Below are positions 45,014-53,087 of a stretch of DNA of 64,000 nt, in pieces. The notes below the pieces were generated by a model. The model saw only the letters and a list, made by a program, of their open reading frames with translations, searched no databases and had not been told where the DNA came from. Numbering within the stretch: the stretch's first letter is position 1; each line of letters begins with the position of its first letter. Position numbers and translations under genes: made by a program. Origin of the DNA: Acidaminococcaceae bacterium (GTDB taxonomy: Bacteria > Bacillota > Negativicutes > Acidaminococcales > Acidaminococcaceae); assembly GCA_017405945.1 (NCBI GenBank), contig JAFQZL010000003.1, forward strand, positions 1 through 64,000, in the 5' to 3' direction.

Positions 45014-45760
45014 ATGAGGGAAAAGATATATCAGATTATCAAGTCTCCTACAGAAGGTAACAGTGAAACGACGTTATATGACTATTTTATGATGATAGTC
45101 ATCACTCTCAGCCTGTTACCTTTAACATACAAACCTGAAGCAGAACCATACTGGGTCATGTATGTGGAGCACATCACAGTTTCTGTTTTTATTTCCGATT
45201 ATATTTTTCGGTGGTTTGTTGCTGATTATGAGTATCCGGATTTAAAATTCCCGTTTTTGCAGTATGCATATCAACCGATGGCCATTATTGATTTACTGTC
45301 TATATTGCCGGGCATACTGGTAAGTATCACTTATCATAATCCGGAATTCATGACATTGATGCTGCTTCGGCTGGCCAGGCTTGCCAGGGTGCTCCGGTCG
45401 TTGAAAATCCTGGAGTATTCCCACAGCTTCCGGGTAATGAGAGCGGTTATCAGGAACAGTATCAGACCCTTAAAAGCAGTATTGGCTTTTGCTGTTACAT
45501 ATATCATAATTTCTTCCCTGATTATTTTTCATATTGAACCGGGTTTTAAAGATTTCTTTGAAGCATTGTACTGGGCGACAGTTTCTCTTACTACGGTGGG
45601 GTATGGTGATATTGTTCCAACCACTACGTACGGCAGGATTGTGACCATGGTCTCTTCTGTCATAGGTATTGCTGTTATAGCTTTGCCATCAGGTATAGTT
45701 ACTGCCGGTTATATGAAAGCTCTTGAAGAAGAAGAAGAGAGAAATAAGGGTTTAAAGTAG
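45014..45760 (+). CDS. voltage-gated potassium channel (Kv type)
   Basis: 248-residue six-helix channel subunit. S1-S3 lie at about 25-115, S4 is LRLARLARVLRSLKIL with regularly spaced Arg, and the pore helix and filter TVGYGD lie at 194-199, followed by S6. There is no cytoplasmic RCK or cyclic-nucleotide domain. CGGGAGG precedes the ATG. It follows the CHAT gene by 150 bases with no terminator seen between, so co-transcription is possible. It may simply be a neighbour. Confidence 0.9.
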   Translation: MREKIYQIIKSPTEGNSETTLYDYFMMIVITLSLLPLTYKPEAEPYWVMYVEHITVSVFISDYIFRWFVADYEYPDLKFPFLQYAYQPMAIIDLLSILPGILVSITYHNPEFMTLMLLRLARLARVLRSLKILEYSHSFRVMRAVIRNSIRPLKAVLAFAVTYIIISSLIIFHIEPGFKDFFEALYWATVSLTTVGYGDIVPTTTYGRIVTMVSSVIGIAVIALPSGIVTAGYMKALEEEEERNKGLK

Positions 45761-45827
45761 TTTGATGGTACTTGCTGCCTGCCATCTTTATCCCAAAAAT
45801 AATCGTTACGTTCATGCTGACTTGTGA

Positions 45828-45833
45828 TATAAT
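45828..45833 (+). promoter_or_regulatory. -10 element for the three-repeat secreted protein (candidate)
   Basis: TATAAT 58 bases before the ATG at 45891, with GTTACG 17 bases upstream as a weak -35. Confidence 0.5.
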
Positions 45834-45890
45834 TTAATAAAGAGTTCATGTAGTGTTCTCAGGGTGAAAAATCTGAAAGGGGTGTGTTTT

Positions 45891-46376
45891 ATGAAACATA
45901 TTTTTAAGAAATCCATGATGGCTGCGGGCGTTCTGGCCTGTCTGTTTGCTTCCACGGCTTTCGCGCAAACGGTAACGACGACTCCGGAACAGGATAAAGC
46001 GACCCAGGCCGCGGCATTACAGCAGAACAAGGATTATGACGCGGCGCACGGCTACAAGAATGAAGCAGCCGCAGTGATCAAGGAAGAAATTGCGGAAAAG
46101 AAAGCGGAACAGGCAGCTGCTGACAAGAACGCCGCATGGGAAAAGGACAAAGCAACCCAGGCTGAGGCGGTAAAGGAAAACAAAGATTTCGACAAAGCCC
46201 ACGGTTACACCAACGGCGCGCCGGCTGAAAAAGCGGCAGCTCCTGCGGTAGAGAAAGCTGCCGCTCCGGCTGATGAAAGCTGGAAAGAAGCAGTAGCGAA
46301 AGACAAAGCGACCCAGGAAGCAGCTCTGGAAGCCAATAAAGAATATGACGCTTCCCATGGTTACGAAAACAAATAA
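45891..46376 (+). CDS. secreted protein with three DKATQ...HGY repeats
   Basis: 161 residues, not recognised. Signal peptide MKHIFKKSMMAAGVLACLFAS with cleavage near AFA-QT. The mature part is almost only three copies of a ~24-residue unit: DKATQ-x-AA-x-x-x-NKDYD-x-AHGY-x-N, near residues 35, 92 and 138, separated by Ala/Glu/Lys-rich linkers (helical or coiled-coil in look). Tyr, His and acidic residues are kept in all three, so a binding role is possible. ATG 45891 has AAAGGGGTG upstream; the in-frame GTG 45864 does not. A bidirectional terminator follows. Confidence 0.75.
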   Translation: MKHIFKKSMMAAGVLACLFASTAFAQTVTTTPEQDKATQAAALQQNKDYDAAHGYKNEAAAVIKEEIAEKKAEQAAADKNAAWEKDKATQAEAVKENKDFDKAHGYTNGAPAEKAAAPAVEKAAAPADESWKEAVAKDKATQEAALEANKEYDASHGYENK

Positions 46377-46450
46377 ACTGTAGTATTTCTGTACGGTAAC
46401 TTCCGTATTACAGTATTGCAATTTCTGAGCTTAATATTATTGTTAAAAAA

Positions 46451-46490
46451 TTCCCCCCAATTACAAGTCGTAATTGGGGGAAAATTTTTT
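46451..46490 (+). terminator. bidirectional intrinsic terminator
   Basis: TTCCCCC(C)AATTA / TAATTGGGGGAA with a 7-base loop, TTTTTT on the plus side and AAAAAA before it, giving T runs on both strands. It closely resembles the terminator at 48876. Confidence 0.92.
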
Positions 46491-46517
46491 AGTTGATGAA
46501 TTTATTCGAGTGTCAAT

Positions 46518-46632
46518 ACTTACAGTAACTGCCTGCACTAACTGCCATTTTGCGCGTTCCGCACCGCATTTTCATCCTCTTTCGGATAGCACATCGTGCA
46601 CGAAACATTCCGCGGGTTTATTGTGCAGATTG
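46518..46632 (-). pseudogene. remnant of a deleted Fe3+-type ABC transporter ATPase gene
   Basis: Minus-strand debris homologous to the intact ATPase gene at 49007-50116. Block 1 (46536-46590) matches its last codons, reading CYPKEDEN against WYPEEDES, with a 1-base deletion and a short tandem duplication near the stop. Block 2 (46596-46632) matches 49385-49421 at 30 of 37 bases and reads NLHNKPAECFVH against NLYNKPVNRFVH. About 300 bases between the blocks are missing. It lies beside a terminator of the same kind as the intact copy, so a whole paralogous operon end was once here. Confidence 0.8.
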
Positions 46633-46669
46633 TAAACCTTAAAATGTGTAATGATAACAACAGCAATGC

Positions 46670-46698
46670 TTGCTTTTTTGTATTAAAAGTGCTAGAAT
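46670..46698 (+). promoter_or_regulatory. promoter of the EAL-PAS gene
   Basis: TTGCTT (46670-46675), 17-base spacer, TAGAAT (46693-46698), about 75 bases before the start codon. Confidence 0.7.
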
Positions 46699-46778
46699 CA
46701 ATCTTATCATACTGTGCAATTGTTCTTTTGGCGCAGATAATTGCCGGATTAACAGATTTTGTTTTTGGGGGGGATGTA

Positions 46779-48773
46779 ATGAAACGTATGACAGAGATGG
46801 AAGTCGTCCGCTTCTTTGAACAGGCGATAAGTGACAGGCAGCTTTGTGTTCACTATCAGCCGCAATATAATCATTCCACCGGTAGGATTGTAGGCGCGGA
46901 GGCGCTGATGCGGTGGAACCATCCGGAATACGGGCCCCAGTCCCCGGCGGATTTTATTCCGGCTATGGAAAAATATGAATTGATCTGTCGCGCAGATTTG
47001 TATGTCTTTGAACAAATCTGCCGTTTTCAGAGCAGCTGTCCTTCCTCTGAGCGGATTCCGATTTCATTTAACGTTTCCAGACACGACCTCCTCGAGCACG
47101 ATTATGTGGGCAGGCTGGAGACGATCCGCAAAGAATACAATGTTCCCGTGCAATATCTGCGGGTAGAAATCACGGAGTCCTCTGCCGACGGAGGGTTTGA
47201 CCTGGTCGCCACGGCAATAAACCGGTTCCATGAGGCAGGATACATTGTGGAGATGGATGATTTCGGAAGCGGTTATTCCTCTCTTGGCATACTGAAAAGT
47301 CTGCCGGTAGATGTTTTAAAGCTTGACATGAGTTTTTTAGCCGGAGAGGGTTCCGGCGGTCAGGGGGGAATCATTCTCAATTCCGTCATACAGATGGCGA
47401 AATGGCTGGAGACCCAGACGATTGCGGAAGGTGTGGAAACCGTAGAACAGGCAGATTTTCTGAAGAGCGTCGGATGCAATTATGTACAGGGATACCTGTA
47501 CTCAAGGCCGATCCCCGAAGAGGAAATGAGCCGGCTTTTGTCAGCTGTCGATTCCGAAATAACAGAACCGGCGCTTAAGTTTGTCCGGGGATTAAAGGCA
47601 AAACAGTTCTGGGACCCGGATTCCACAGAAACTGTTTTCTTTAACAGCTTTACCGGGCCGGCGGCTGTGTTCAGCTACGAGGACGGGGATATGGAGATTC
47701 TGCGTGTCAATGAGAAATATGTCAGGGAACTTGGCATGAACCTGACGGAAAAGGAAATCCTTGCTTCAAATCCTCTGGATACCATGAATCCGGCCAACCG
47801 GAAAATTTATCTTAATACCGTGAAGAACGCCATCGGGTCCGGAGAGGAAGAAAGCTGTGAAACATGGCGGTCGATCCGTTCAGGCTGCTGCGGGGAGGAA
47901 AGAATCTGCATCCGCAGCCATATCCGCGTAATCGGAAAAGCAGAAAATCAGGCTACTGTCTATGCCAACATCCATAATGTTACCTGCGAAAAAAAGCAAT
48001 ATGAGGAGCTGGCTGAAAGTGAGCGCCGGTTCCGTTTTGCCAGTGAACAGGCAAATATTTATGCCTGGGAATATACGGTGGACACACAGGAAATGCGTCC
48101 ATGCTTCCGTTGTATCAGGGACCTGGGGTTCCCGCATCTTGTGCGGAATTATCCGGAACCGGCCATTAAAGCCGGGATCATCCCGCCGGATTACGCAGAT
48201 ATGTACAGGGACTGGCATAAGCAGATTGCTGCAGGTGTAAAGAAGCTGGAGGCAATCATCCCCATGACAGTGGGGCGGGTACCTTTCCATGTCCGGTATA
48301 CCACGGTATTTGATGAAACCGGAAAACCTCTGAAAGCATATGGGTCTGCGACGATGGTAGACGATGAAAAACTGTGGAACGACGGCAGGGTTCATACTCA
48401 CATCGCCCAGGCCCTGGCCCGTGGCTATACGGATTTGTATTACGTTAATATGGACACCGGTGAATATATCGAATACCATACAGATGCCGGGCACAGCGTG
48501 CTCGACGAGGCGAAGCGGGGTACGAATTTCTTTCAGGACCGTCAGCGGGATGCGGAACGGAACGTATATCCGGAGGACCGGGTTGCTTATGTAAAGGCTG
48601 TGAACAGTTTCTTCCTCAGGGAAACGCTGAATGAAAACAAGTTGTTTAAACTGACCTACCGCAAAGTGAAAGCAGGGGTTCCTTTCTACGTGCTGATGAA
48701 TATCTCCCGCATGGAGGACGACGACCGTTTTCTTGTCATCGCGGTGAAGGATATCGATGCGATGATGAGTTAG
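46779..48773 (+). CDS. EAL-domain c-di-GMP phosphodiesterase with C-terminal PAS region
   Basis: 664 residues. The EAL domain comes first: YQPQYNHSTGRIVGAEALMRW (EAL at 41-43), VEITESS, DDFGSGYSSL, KLDMSFL, IAEGVET and VQGYLYSRPIP. The metal and catalytic residues look intact, so it should hydrolyse c-di-GMP. Residues about 270-400 and 420-560 look like PAS domains (with CEKKQYEELAESERRFRFA between them); the last ~100 are also PAS-like. There is no GGDEF domain and no membrane segment. ATG 46779 has GGGGGGG upstream; a longer frame to 46596 would run through the ATPase remnant. Confidence 0.87.
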   Translation: MKRMTEMEVVRFFEQAISDRQLCVHYQPQYNHSTGRIVGAEALMRWNHPEYGPQSPADFIPAMEKYELICRADLYVFEQICRFQSSCPSSERIPISFNVSRHDLLEHDYVGRLETIRKEYNVPVQYLRVEITESSADGGFDLVATAINRFHEAGYIVEMDDFGSGYSSLGILKSLPVDVLKLDMSFLAGEGSGGQGGIILNSVIQMAKWLETQTIAEGVETVEQADFLKSVGCNYVQGYLYSRPIPEEEMSRLLSAVDSEITEPALKFVRGLKAKQFWDPDSTETVFFNSFTGPAAVFSYEDGDMEILRVNEKYVRELGMNLTEKEILASNPLDTMNPANRKIYLNTVKNAIGSGEEESCETWRSIRSGCCGEERICIRSHIRVIGKAENQATVYANIHNVTCEKKQYEELAESERRFRFASEQANIYAWEYTVDTQEMRPCFRCIRDLGFPHLVRNYPEPAIKAGIIPPDYADMYRDWHKQIAAGVKKLEAIIPMTVGRVPFHVRYTTVFDETGKPLKAYGSATMVDDEKLWNDGRVHTHIAQALARGYTDLYYVNMDTGEYIEYHTDAGHSVLDEAKRGTNFFQDRQRDAERNVYPEDRVAYVKAVNSFFLRETLNENKLFKLTYRKVKAGVPFYVLMNISRMEDDDRFLVIAVKDIDAMMS

Positions 48774-48875
48774 CATACGCGGAGAACGGGAGAAGGACCA
48801 AAGAGATTTTTGTAATACAGGCGCTGTTTTTTTAAGGTTTGTACCCTTTTTACTGACCGTTAAAGAACCAAAAAA

Positions 48876-48914
48876 TTCCCCCAATTACAGATTGTAATTG
48901 GGGGAACTTTTTTT
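48876..48914. terminator. bidirectional terminator between the EAL gene and the iron-type ABC operon
   Basis: Perfect 14-bp stem TTCCCCCAATTACA / TGTAATTGGGGGAA with a 3-base loop, TTTTTTT on the plus side and AAAAAA before it, so it stops the convergent units on both strands. The remaining 48915-49006 holds no gene. Confidence 0.95.
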
Positions 48915-49006
48915 ATTGGGATACAGAACAGACGCTTCGGTTTCGCGTCAGCGGTTTGTCAACATGTGCCGGGTAAAAATTGAAAAATGAGGTACGATGA
49001 CACAAC

Positions 49007-50116
49007 TTACACTAACTGCCGTTTTGCGCGTTCCGCTTCGGCGCTTTCGTCTTCTTCCGGATACCACATAACGTGGGTGAAGTCCACATAGCATTCTTCG
49101 CCTTTGCCGAAAGTGATGCGGTGGGGCGTCTGGATCTTCAGCAGCTGGTCCCCGATGGGCACCAGGTATTCGGTGGTATCGGTGAGGAAAACGCGGCTGT
49201 AAATGTGTGTCTTGAAGCCGTGGTCCCGGTTCAGGTCGATGGCGTTGGGCCGGGTGGCTACCACCATTTCCCTGTCGGCATGTTCCGGAATGGTCAGCGG
49301 CAGCGGGTTCTGCATGTCGCCCCGGGCGTAGACCTGACCGTGATCCAGCACTACGTGCAGGAAGGTGGACTGGCCCAGGAAGTTGTGCACGAAACGGTTC
49401 ACCGGTTTGTTGTACAGATTGGACGGGGTGTCGATCTGCATGATGTTGCCCATGTCGCAGACCATCATCCGGTCGGAGATGGCCATGGCCTCGCTCTGGT
49501 CGTGGGTTACGAAGATAACGGTGAAACCGAACTTGCGCTGCAGGGCCTTGATTTCGAAACGCATGCTTTCCCGCAGCTTGGGGTCAAGGTTGGACAGCGG
49601 TTCGTCCAGCAGCATGACCTTGGGGTTGGTGACGATGGCCCGGGCTAAGGCGATACGCTGCTGCTGTCCGCCGGACAGGTCGGAAGGATACACGTCTTCC
49701 ATGTTGTCCAGGCTGGTGTGATGCAGCGCTTCCTTTACCCGTTTGCGGATCTCGTCGTGAGGAACCTTTTTGATCTGCAGGGGGAAGGCCACGTTATCAA
49801 AAATATTCATGTGGGGCCAGACCGCGAAGGCCTGGAACACCATGCCCAGTCCCCGCTTTTCGGGAGGAACGTAGAGGTTCTTTTCTTTGATGGAAACCGG
49901 CTGGCCGCAGAGGTGGATTTCACCTTCCGACAAGTCTTCAAAGCCCGCGATCATACGCAGGGTCGTGGTCTTGCCGCAGCCGGAGGGGCCTAAGAACGAG
50001 AAGCATTCGCCCTCGTGGATGTTGAGATTGAAATCGTTTACCGCCGTTACCGTGCCCAGGGTCTTGGTGGTAAAACGTTTGGTTACATGTTTTAAGATAA
50101 TCTGATCTTCAGCCAT
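49007..50116 (-). CDS. ABC transporter ATP-binding protein, Fe3+/polyamine type (second ATPase)
   Basis: 369-residue ATPase of the FbpC/PotA class. Walker A FLGPSGCGKTTTLRMIAG near residue 39, Q-loop VFQAFAVWPHMN, signature DLSGGQQQRIALARA, Walker B VMLLDEPLSNLD and H-loop FVTHDQ. The C-terminal ~120 residues form a TOBE-like regulatory domain. Last gene of the minus-strand operon, 4 bases after the permease. Having two ATPases for one permease is a known but less common layout and suggests a heterodimeric engine. A decayed relative is at 46518. Confidence 0.9.
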   Translation of the reverse strand: MAEDQIILKHVTKRFTTKTLGTVTAVNDFNLNIHEGECFSFLGPSGCGKTTTLRMIAGFEDLSEGEIHLCGQPVSIKEKNLYVPPEKRGLGMVFQAFAVWPHMNIFDNVAFPLQIKKVPHDEIRKRVKEALHHTSLDNMEDVYPSDLSGGQQQRIALARAIVTNPKVMLLDEPLSNLDPKLRESMRFEIKALQRKFGFTVIFVTHDQSEAMAISDRMMVCDMGNIMQIDTPSNLYNKPVNRFVHNFLGQSTFLHVVLDHGQVYARGDMQNPLPLTIPEHADREMVVATRPNAIDLNRDHGFKTHIYSRVFLTDTTEYLVPIGDQLLKIQTPHRITFGKGEECYVDFTHVMWYPEEDESAEAERAKRQLV

Positions 50117-50119
50117 GTT

Positions 50120-51844
50120 TTACACACCCTTTCTGTCTTTGGTAATCTGGGTTACGATAAAGTTGCAGACGATAATGATGAGGATCGCGATGGCAGCCAG
50201 CGCGGATGCCTGGGGAATCTGACCGGAGTCACGCAGTGCGAAGATCTGCACGCCCAGGGTACGGGTATAAGGACCGTACAACAGGATGGACGTGGTCAGC
50301 TCGCGCATGGAGGGCAGGAAAATCAGGAAGAAGCCTGCCACCATGGCGGGACGGATCAACGGCAGCGTTACGTCCTTCAGGGATTCCGTATGGGACGCGC
50401 CGCAGGCCCTTGCTGCTTCTTCCAGGGAAGGATGCACCTGCTGCAGCGAGGCGGAGGCGCTCTTCATGGAGAAGGACAGGTAACGGGCCATGTAGGCTAC
50501 CAGGATGATCCAGATGGTATTGTAGAGGCTGATGCCCCACAGCGCGCCGGACCAGGCCAGGATTACGCCGATGGCCAGTACGGTGCCGGGAATGGAGTAC
50601 GGAAGTACGGAGAGCATTTCCAGAATTTCTTTCCCTTTGGGTTTGATCTTAATAACAACATACGCCACCATAACGCCAAGGAACATACAGATGACACCGG
50701 CGGAGATGGACAGGAACAGGGAATTGCGGATGGAATCCATGGTCGCCTTGCTGGTTGCCAGATTCTGGAAGTTTTCCAGCGTAAAGTTTTCCGGTATAAG
50801 CGGCAGGCCATAAGCTTTGACCAGGCCTTCCAGGAAGATCATGACCAGAGGAACCAGTACGATGACGATCAGGGTGATGACCGATAAGAACAGCAGCGGA
50901 TATTTTGCGCCGCGCAGTTTGATCAGGGTAGGACGCATGCTCTTGCCCTTGATGATGTCGTAGGAACCGGAGCTGAGGACAATCTTCTGTAAAATCAGCG
51001 CCATGGCTACGACAAATACCAGCAGGATGGAGAGGGCCGCGCCCTGACGGATGCCTTCGAAACTGCCGCCCGCCCGGTCGATGCAGGCGTAAATTACGGT
51101 GGGCAGTGTGTAGATCTGTTTGGAGAAGCCTAAGATAGCCGGAACACCGAAGTGTGCCAGGGAGGAGATCAGGATCAGCAGGGCGCCGGCGGAAATGGCC
51201 GGGGTCACCAGCGGGATCGTGATCTTACGGATAACCGTGCCCTGTGAGGCGCCGGCGATACGGGCGGATTCTTCCAGGGTGGGGTCCATGCGTTCCAGCG
51301 CGGAAACCACCTGCATGAACACGAAGGGGAAGTAGTAGGAAACTTCCACGAAGATGATGCCCCACAGGGAGTTGATGTTCAGCGGGGCGGTTTCAAAACC
51401 GAAGGTGTTCATCAGCCAGGTGTTTACGTAGCCGCCGCGTCCGGACAGCAGCATGTCCCAGGCCATGGCCCCGAAGAAAGGCGGGAACATGTAAGGGATC
51501 ATGAACAGGGCCCGCATGAGGCCTTTGCAGGGGATGTCGCTGCGACCCAGCAGCCAGGCGTAGAACAGGCCCACGATGGTGCCGAAGACGGTCACCGCGA
51601 CCCCGATGATGACGGTGTTGGTCATGGCTTCCACATTGTCTTTGCTGAACACGACGGTCTGGAACATTTCAATGTCGAAACGTCCTTCAAAGAAGAACGC
51701 GTTGTACACGATCATGAAGATGGGGATAAATACGATGACGAACAGCAGGACAAAGCTGACCAGGGTCATGGCCTTATCCAGTCCGAAGGTTGCGCCGTCC
51801 AGAGCAGCTAAGTCTGACGTTTTGCGTGATTTGCCGATATTCAT
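50120..51844 (-). CDS. ABC transporter permease, FbpB-like fused double unit
   Basis: 574-residue inner-membrane permease with about 12 transmembrane helices in two homologous halves. Each half has an EAA loop that contacts an ATPase: EESARIAGASQGTVIRKITIPL (first) and EEAARACGASHTESLKDVTLPL (second). This is the FbpB/AfuB form used for ferric iron and related substrates. Its ATG overlaps the stop of the upstream ATPase gene by 4 bases, so the two are translationally coupled. Confidence 0.92.
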   Translation of the reverse strand: MNIGKSRKTSDLAALDGATFGLDKAMTLVSFVLLFVIVFIPIFMIVYNAFFFEGRFDIEMFQTVVFSKDNVEAMTNTVIIGVAVTVFGTIVGLFYAWLLGRSDIPCKGLMRALFMIPYMFPPFFGAMAWDMLLSGRGGYVNTWLMNTFGFETAPLNINSLWGIIFVEVSYYFPFVFMQVVSALERMDPTLEESARIAGASQGTVIRKITIPLVTPAISAGALLILISSLAHFGVPAILGFSKQIYTLPTVIYACIDRAGGSFEGIRQGAALSILLVFVVAMALILQKIVLSSGSYDIIKGKSMRPTLIKLRGAKYPLLFLSVITLIVIVLVPLVMIFLEGLVKAYGLPLIPENFTLENFQNLATSKATMDSIRNSLFLSISAGVICMFLGVMVAYVVIKIKPKGKEILEMLSVLPYSIPGTVLAIGVILAWSGALWGISLYNTIWIILVAYMARYLSFSMKSASASLQQVHPSLEEAARACGASHTESLKDVTLPLIRPAMVAGFFLIFLPSMRELTTSILLYGPYTRTLGVQIFALRDSGQIPQASALAAIAILIIIVCNFIVTQITKDRKGV

Positions 51845-52932
51845 GCGTTGCCTCCTTTCTGCTCTTTAGCCGGATAATAACGGGGCTGCAGAAAACGCAG
51901 GCCGACTTCCTGTCCTTCCTTCACTTCGCCGTGCTGGATTACGTCCAGGGCGTTTTGCTGTACCCGCAGGTCCCGGTTGCCCAACTGGATAAAGTAGTTG
52001 TACTCGCTGCCCAGGAACACGGAACTGCGGACTTTCGCGCGGATGGGGGACGTGTTGTCGAAGGCGATATCGTTGGAACGTACGCCCATTTCCATTTTCT
52101 GCCCGCCGGCGAAAATGTCCATGGGGCAGTCATCCAGCGGATACTTTTCGCCTACGTCGATATAGGCGCGGCCGTTCTGCTGCACCAGGGAAAGGAAATT
52201 GGACACGCCGATAAACTCAAAGACAAACCGGTTGGCGGGACGCAGGATGATATCCTCGTCGGCGCCCAGCTGGCACAGATTGCCTTCGTAATCCATGATC
52301 GCCATTCTGTCGCAGAGCTGCAGCGCCGCTTCCTGGTCGTGGGTGATGTACAGGATGGTGGTGCCGATATCGTGCTGGATCACCCGGATCTCCTGCAGCA
52401 TTTCTTCCCGGAGTTTGGCGTCCAGGTTGGTGATGGGTTCGTCCATGACGATGACTTCGTCGCTGCTTACCAGCGCGCGGGCGATGGCCACGCGCTGCTG
52501 CTGTCCGCCGGAAAGCTGGCTGGGCAGATGATTTTCATATCCTACCATGCGGACCTGCTCCAGGGCATGTTTGGCACGGCGGGCCATTTCGTCCCGGTTC
52601 ATCCGCATCTTTTTCATAGGATACAGGATATTTTCCAAAACGGTCAGATGGGGCCAGACTGCGTAATCCTGGAACACCACGCCGATGTGGCGGCGTTCGG
52701 GGGGCACATCGATCCGGTCTTTGGCGCTGAATACACAGCGGTCACCCACATAGATGGCGCCTGTCTCGGGTTTGATGAACCCTAACAGGCAGCGCACCAG
52801 GGTGGTCTTGCCGCAGCCGGAAGGACCTACCAGGCACATGATCTGGCTTTCTTCCACGGTGAGGGAAAAATTTTTCAGGATGCATTTATCCCCGTAGTGG
52901 AACGTGATGTTTTCAAAACGGACATCAGCCAT
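51841..52932 (-). CDS. ABC transporter ATP-binding protein, Fe3+ type (first ATPase)
   Basis: 363-residue ATPase with the same blocks as its partner: CLVGPSGCGKTTLVRCLLG, VFQDYAVWPHLT, QLSGGQQQRVAIARA, EVIVMDEPITNLDAKL and ITHDQEAAL, plus a TOBE-like C-terminus. It is clearly diverged from the 49007 gene, so the pair is old. AGGAGG precedes the ATG on the minus strand. It lies after the hairpin at 52963, so it is read only by transcripts passing that attenuator. Confidence 0.9.
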   Translation of the reverse strand: MADVRFENITFHYGDKCILKNFSLTVEESQIMCLVGPSGCGKTTLVRCLLGFIKPETGAIYVGDRCVFSAKDRIDVPPERRHIGVVFQDYAVWPHLTVLENILYPMKKMRMNRDEMARRAKHALEQVRMVGYENHLPSQLSGGQQQRVAIARALVSSDEVIVMDEPITNLDAKLREEMLQEIRVIQHDIGTTILYITHDQEAALQLCDRMAIMDYEGNLCQLGADEDIILRPANRFVFEFIGVSNFLSLVQQNGRAYIDVGEKYPLDDCPMDIFAGGQKMEMGVRSNDIAFDNTSPIRAKVRSSVFLGSEYNYFIQLGNRDLRVQQNALDVIQHGEVKEGQEVGLRFLQPRYYPAKEQKGGNA

Positions 52933-52962
52933 AGGTCTTCCTCCTGATGGTGAAATAGAAAA

Positions 52963-52996
52963 ATGGTGAAGGCAGGTTATCCCCTGTCTTCACCAT
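52963..52996 (-). terminator. internal attenuator between binding-protein and transporter genes
   Basis: 14-bp stem (one G-T pair) between ATGGTGAAGGCAGG (52963-52976) and CCTGTCTTCACCAT (52983-52996), followed on the minus strand by TTTTTC. A second, weaker hairpin lies at about 53050-53072. This should lower ATPase/permease expression relative to the binding protein. Confidence 0.75.
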
Positions 52997-53087
52997 GAGG
53001 TTTCAGGAGACACTTGTTAGTTCAGTGCTTCCTTAGTATCGGATAGGCGGCAACTAAATTGCTGCCTTTTGCAATTTGTCTTACGGA

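Noticed and set aside
46596-46778. 61-residue N-terminal extension of the EAL protein
   Set aside because: Starts inside the ATPase remnant and upstream of the likely promoter; the hydrophobic look comes from noncoding AT-rich DNA.
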